DNA of 64,000 nt from Bosea sp. AS-1 (GTDB taxonomy: Bacteria > Pseudomonadota > Alphaproteobacteria > Rhizobiales > Beijerinckiaceae). Of the stretch, positions 62,231-64,000 are shown piece by piece. The DNA lies in NCBI RefSeq assembly GCF_002220095.1, contig NZ_CP022372.1, positions 2,576,501 through 2,640,500 of the forward strand. Reading direction: 5' to 3'. Made by a program: the position numbers and the translations under genes. The notes beneath the pieces are model-generated. The model was not told the DNA's origin. It saw only the letters and a list, made by a program, of their open reading frames with translations, and did no database searches. Each line of letters begins with the position of its first letter. Position 1 is the stretch's first letter.

Positions 62231-62248
62231 CGTCGTGCTCCATCAGGT

Positions 62249-62848
62249 TCAGGCGGCGAGGACGCGCAGGCCATGCGCGGCGCGGATCTGGAAGGCGAGG
62301 TAGGCGACGAGCTGCGAGAGCGTGACGATCGCCGCTGTGCTCCAGCCTGCCTCCTGCAGGGCGGCGAGGTCGGATGCGGCGGCATCGCGCGGATGCAGGA
62401 CCAGCAGATGTACATGAGCGAGCGCGGCCGACAGGCGCTCGCCAAGCGCGGCGCGGCCAGCCTCGTTCACCGTGAAGACCGGCCCGGGCACATCCTCCCG
62501 AGACAGCGGCCCGGGCGGATAGGCGCCGTAAGGCCCTTGCGCAGCAGCGAGCTCGGCCTGCTGCCGGATCGTGGCCGCGAGCTTGGCGCCGTCCGGCTGC
62601 GCTTCGAGCCGGTCGAGATAATGCGCCGCGGCCGGAACGCCGCCATGCAGCAGAGCGACGAAGCTCGCGACCGCCAGCCGCTCGCTTGGCGTCACGCCGG
62701 TCTCGTCGGGAGCCCCGAACAGGGCGGCATAGCTCGCCTGCACATTGTCGCGCGTCTGCGGGCGCTCGCGTCTCAGCGTGTCGAGGGCCGAACCGGGGAC
62801 GACGCCGGCGAGAAGGTCGAGAATGTCGGGGGTGTCTTGAGCGCTCAT
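62249..62848 (-). CDS. CMD-domain protein, Avi_7170-type
   Basis: A 199-residue AhpD-fold relative without the CxxC motif: the corresponding helix reads LSAALAHVHLLVLHPRDAAASDLAALQ. It resembles the CMD-domain proteins that accompany the KPN_01858-type monooxygenase. Its lack of redox cysteines suggests a structural or non-redox role beside the AhpD-like protein, from which it is 18 bp away. Start is ATG at 62848. Confidence 0.8.
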   Translation of the reverse strand: MSAQDTPDILDLLAGVVPGSALDTLRRERPQTRDNVQASYAALFGAPDETGVTPSERLAVASFVALLHGGVPAAAHYLDRLEAQPDGAKLAATIRQQAELAAAQGPYGAYPPGPLSREDVPGPVFTVNEAGRAALGERLSAALAHVHLLVLHPRDAAASDLAALQEAGWSTAAIVTLSQLVAYLAFQIRAAHGLRVLAA

Positions 62849-62858
62849 GGGACGGACC

Positions 62859-63896
62859 TCATGCGTTGGCCGCGAGCCTGACGGGCGGCGCGGCGGGTGT
62901 GTCCTTCCAGCCGAGGGCCGGGGCGACCTTTTCGGCGGTGAGTTCGATCGAGCGCAGCACGAGCGGCGGCGGCGGATCGACTGAATGCACCTGGAAGACC
63001 ACATCGGTGACGCGGGGCAGGATGGTGTCGGCTTCGAGCGAGGCGATGACGTCCTCGGGCGCGCCGACATGGGTATCGAGCGTGCGGATCAGCCCCGCGA
63101 GGCTGCGGTCTTCGATGCGGTGGCCGCTGGCGATGAAGCGGTCGAGCACATGGTTGAGGCCACGCTCCGCCTGTTTCAGCGCCTCTTCCCGGCTGTCGGC
63201 GACGAACAGCGTGCGCGAGGCCATGATGCGCGGCGCGACGCCGGCCGGCAGATTGGCGAGATAGGCGTCGACGATCGGATGCTGGATCTCGGGCAGCGTC
63301 GCGTCCGGCTTGTCGGCGCTGCGCGGCTGGGTGCGTGAGAGCATCAGCCCGGCACCAGCCTTGCCGATGCGCTCGGCGCCGGCAGCCGAGAAGGTCGCGT
63401 GCCAGGTGCGCTGCGGCAGGGTGCCGGCCTCGGGATAGAGCCGGTTCTGCTCATGGCCCAGCGCTGCGCCGCTCCAGGCCTCATGCAGCTTGTCGAGGTT
63501 GCGTGCGAAGATCTCCGTGCGCTGCTCCTTGTCGAGGCCGAAGGCGAGGAAGGTCTCCGGTGTCGCGCCGGTGCCGAGCCCGACTTCGAGCCGGCCGCCC
63601 GAGAGCAGATCGACCACGACCGTGTCCTCGGCCGTGCGGACGGGATCTTCCATCGGCAGGATGATGATGCCGGTGCCGAGCCGAATGCGGCTGGTCCGCG
63701 CCGCGACATAGGCCAGGAAGGGCAAAGGCGAGGGCAGCCCGCCCTCGTCGCGGTGGAAGTGATGCTGGGCGACCCAGGCGCTGTCGAAGCCATGGCGCTC
63801 GGCATGGACGATCTGCTCGGTGGCGATCCGGTAGCGCTCCGCCGCCGGGGCATCGTCGAGGAGGCGGGTGAAGAAGCCGAGGCGTTTGCCGGCCAT
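62859..63896 (-). CDS. Luciferase-like FMN-dependent monooxygenase, KPN_01858-type
   Basis: A 345-residue bacterial-luciferase-family protein. The N-terminus MAGKRLGFFTRLLDD, DSAWVAQHHFHRDEGGLPSPLPFLAYVAARTSRIRLGTGIIILPMEDPVR and SGGRLEVGLGTGA are family landmarks. Such enzymes use reduced FMN and oxygen, often for desulfonation or C-S bond cleavage. It is followed after 10 bp by the CMD protein. The partner flavin reductase is not in the window, but the operon continues to the right. Confidence 0.88.
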   Translation of the reverse strand: MAGKRLGFFTRLLDDAPAAERYRIATEQIVHAERHGFDSAWVAQHHFHRDEGGLPSPLPFLAYVAARTSRIRLGTGIIILPMEDPVRTAEDTVVVDLLSGGRLEVGLGTGATPETFLAFGLDKEQRTEIFARNLDKLHEAWSGAALGHEQNRLYPEAGTLPQRTWHATFSAAGAERIGKAGAGLMLSRTQPRSADKPDATLPEIQHPIVDAYLANLPAGVAPRIMASRTLFVADSREEALKQAERGLNHVLDRFIASGHRIEDRSLAGLIRTLDTHVGAPEDVIASLEADTILPRVTDVVFQVHSVDPPPPLVLRSIELTAEKVAPALGWKDTPAAPPVRLAANA

Positions 63897-63916
63897 GATG
63901 CGAAACCTTTCGAAGC

Positions 63917-64000
63917 TCAGGCGGAAGCCGGTCGCTCGGCCGGCTGGCTGTAGGATACGGTCGGGTCGGTTCCGGCGAAGGAGAGACCGAACAGGCCCTG
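63917..64000 (-). CDS. C-terminal fragment of an unidentified gene
   Basis: The last 27 codons of a minus-strand gene, ending SYSQPAERPASA; the rest is off the right edge. It lies 20 bp upstream of the monooxygenase gene and is likely part of the same operon. The stretch GLFGLSFAGTDPTVSY is not enough for me to assign a family. Confidence 0.45.
   Translation of the reverse strand, partial: QGLFGLSFAGTDPTVSYSQPAERPASA

Overview
The window is GC-rich chromosomal DNA of an alphaproteobacterium, most likely of the order Hyphomicrobiales (Bosea-like; this placement is inferred from protein character and gene content, not from a marker gene). It is dense with long operons, many genes overlap by ATGA or TGATG junctions, and I see no tRNA, rRNA, insertion sequence, phage gene or CRISPR array. 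About half is housekeeping. The other half is a set of catabolic islands, each with its own importer and regulator.

Region 1 (1-16.5 kb) is mostly core: the start of accC and all of accB (minus), a DsbA-like oxidoreductase, a class I/II aminotransferase, a large MscS-type channel, RNase E with a long leader, a periplasmic amidase, penicillin-binding protein 1A, and an exbB-exbD-tonB operon. Region 2 (16.5-23 kb) is a LysR-controlled RND efflux operon led by an alpha/beta-hydrolase-like protein that has lost its catalytic serine. Region 3 (23-28.8 kb, minus) is a CUT1 (Ugp-like) importer in one operon with an endonuclease/exonuclease/phosphatase-fold protein and an inositol-monophosphatase-family protein.

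Region 4 (29-49.5 kb) is the most striking. Three diverged M81 (MlrC/microcystinase-C-like) metallopeptidase genes lie within 11.6 kb, each beside a different ABC importer: one amino-acid type, one complete dipeptide type, and one dipeptide type without ATPases. A fold-type III PLP enzyme of the D-serine dehydratase/D-threonine aldolase type, a class III aminotransferase and an IclR regulator belong to the same block. Four promoters here share an undescribed composite element, [G/A]TTCC-N7-G[G/A]AAC followed at exactly 8 bp by a CTTGAC-like -35 box. I read this as the operator of one regulon, perhaps for uptake and breakdown of unusual (cyclic, D- or isopeptide-linked) peptides.

Region 5 (49.4-61.6 kb) is a second catabolic system around a LacI regulator. 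Two identical 12-bp palindromes (TGGAACGTTCCA) 96 bp apart separate a divergent DUF993 aldolase-like/acyl-CoA dehydrogenase pair from lacI-CoA transferase-enoyl-CoA hydratase-SDR, an amino-acid-type ABC importer and an AGE-family epimerase. Region 6 (61.6-64 kb, minus) holds the trio of two AhpD-like CMD proteins and a luciferase-like monooxygenase, plus the end of another gene.

Functions rest on motifs and family resemblance read by eye. Substrates of the importers and catabolic enzymes are inference.
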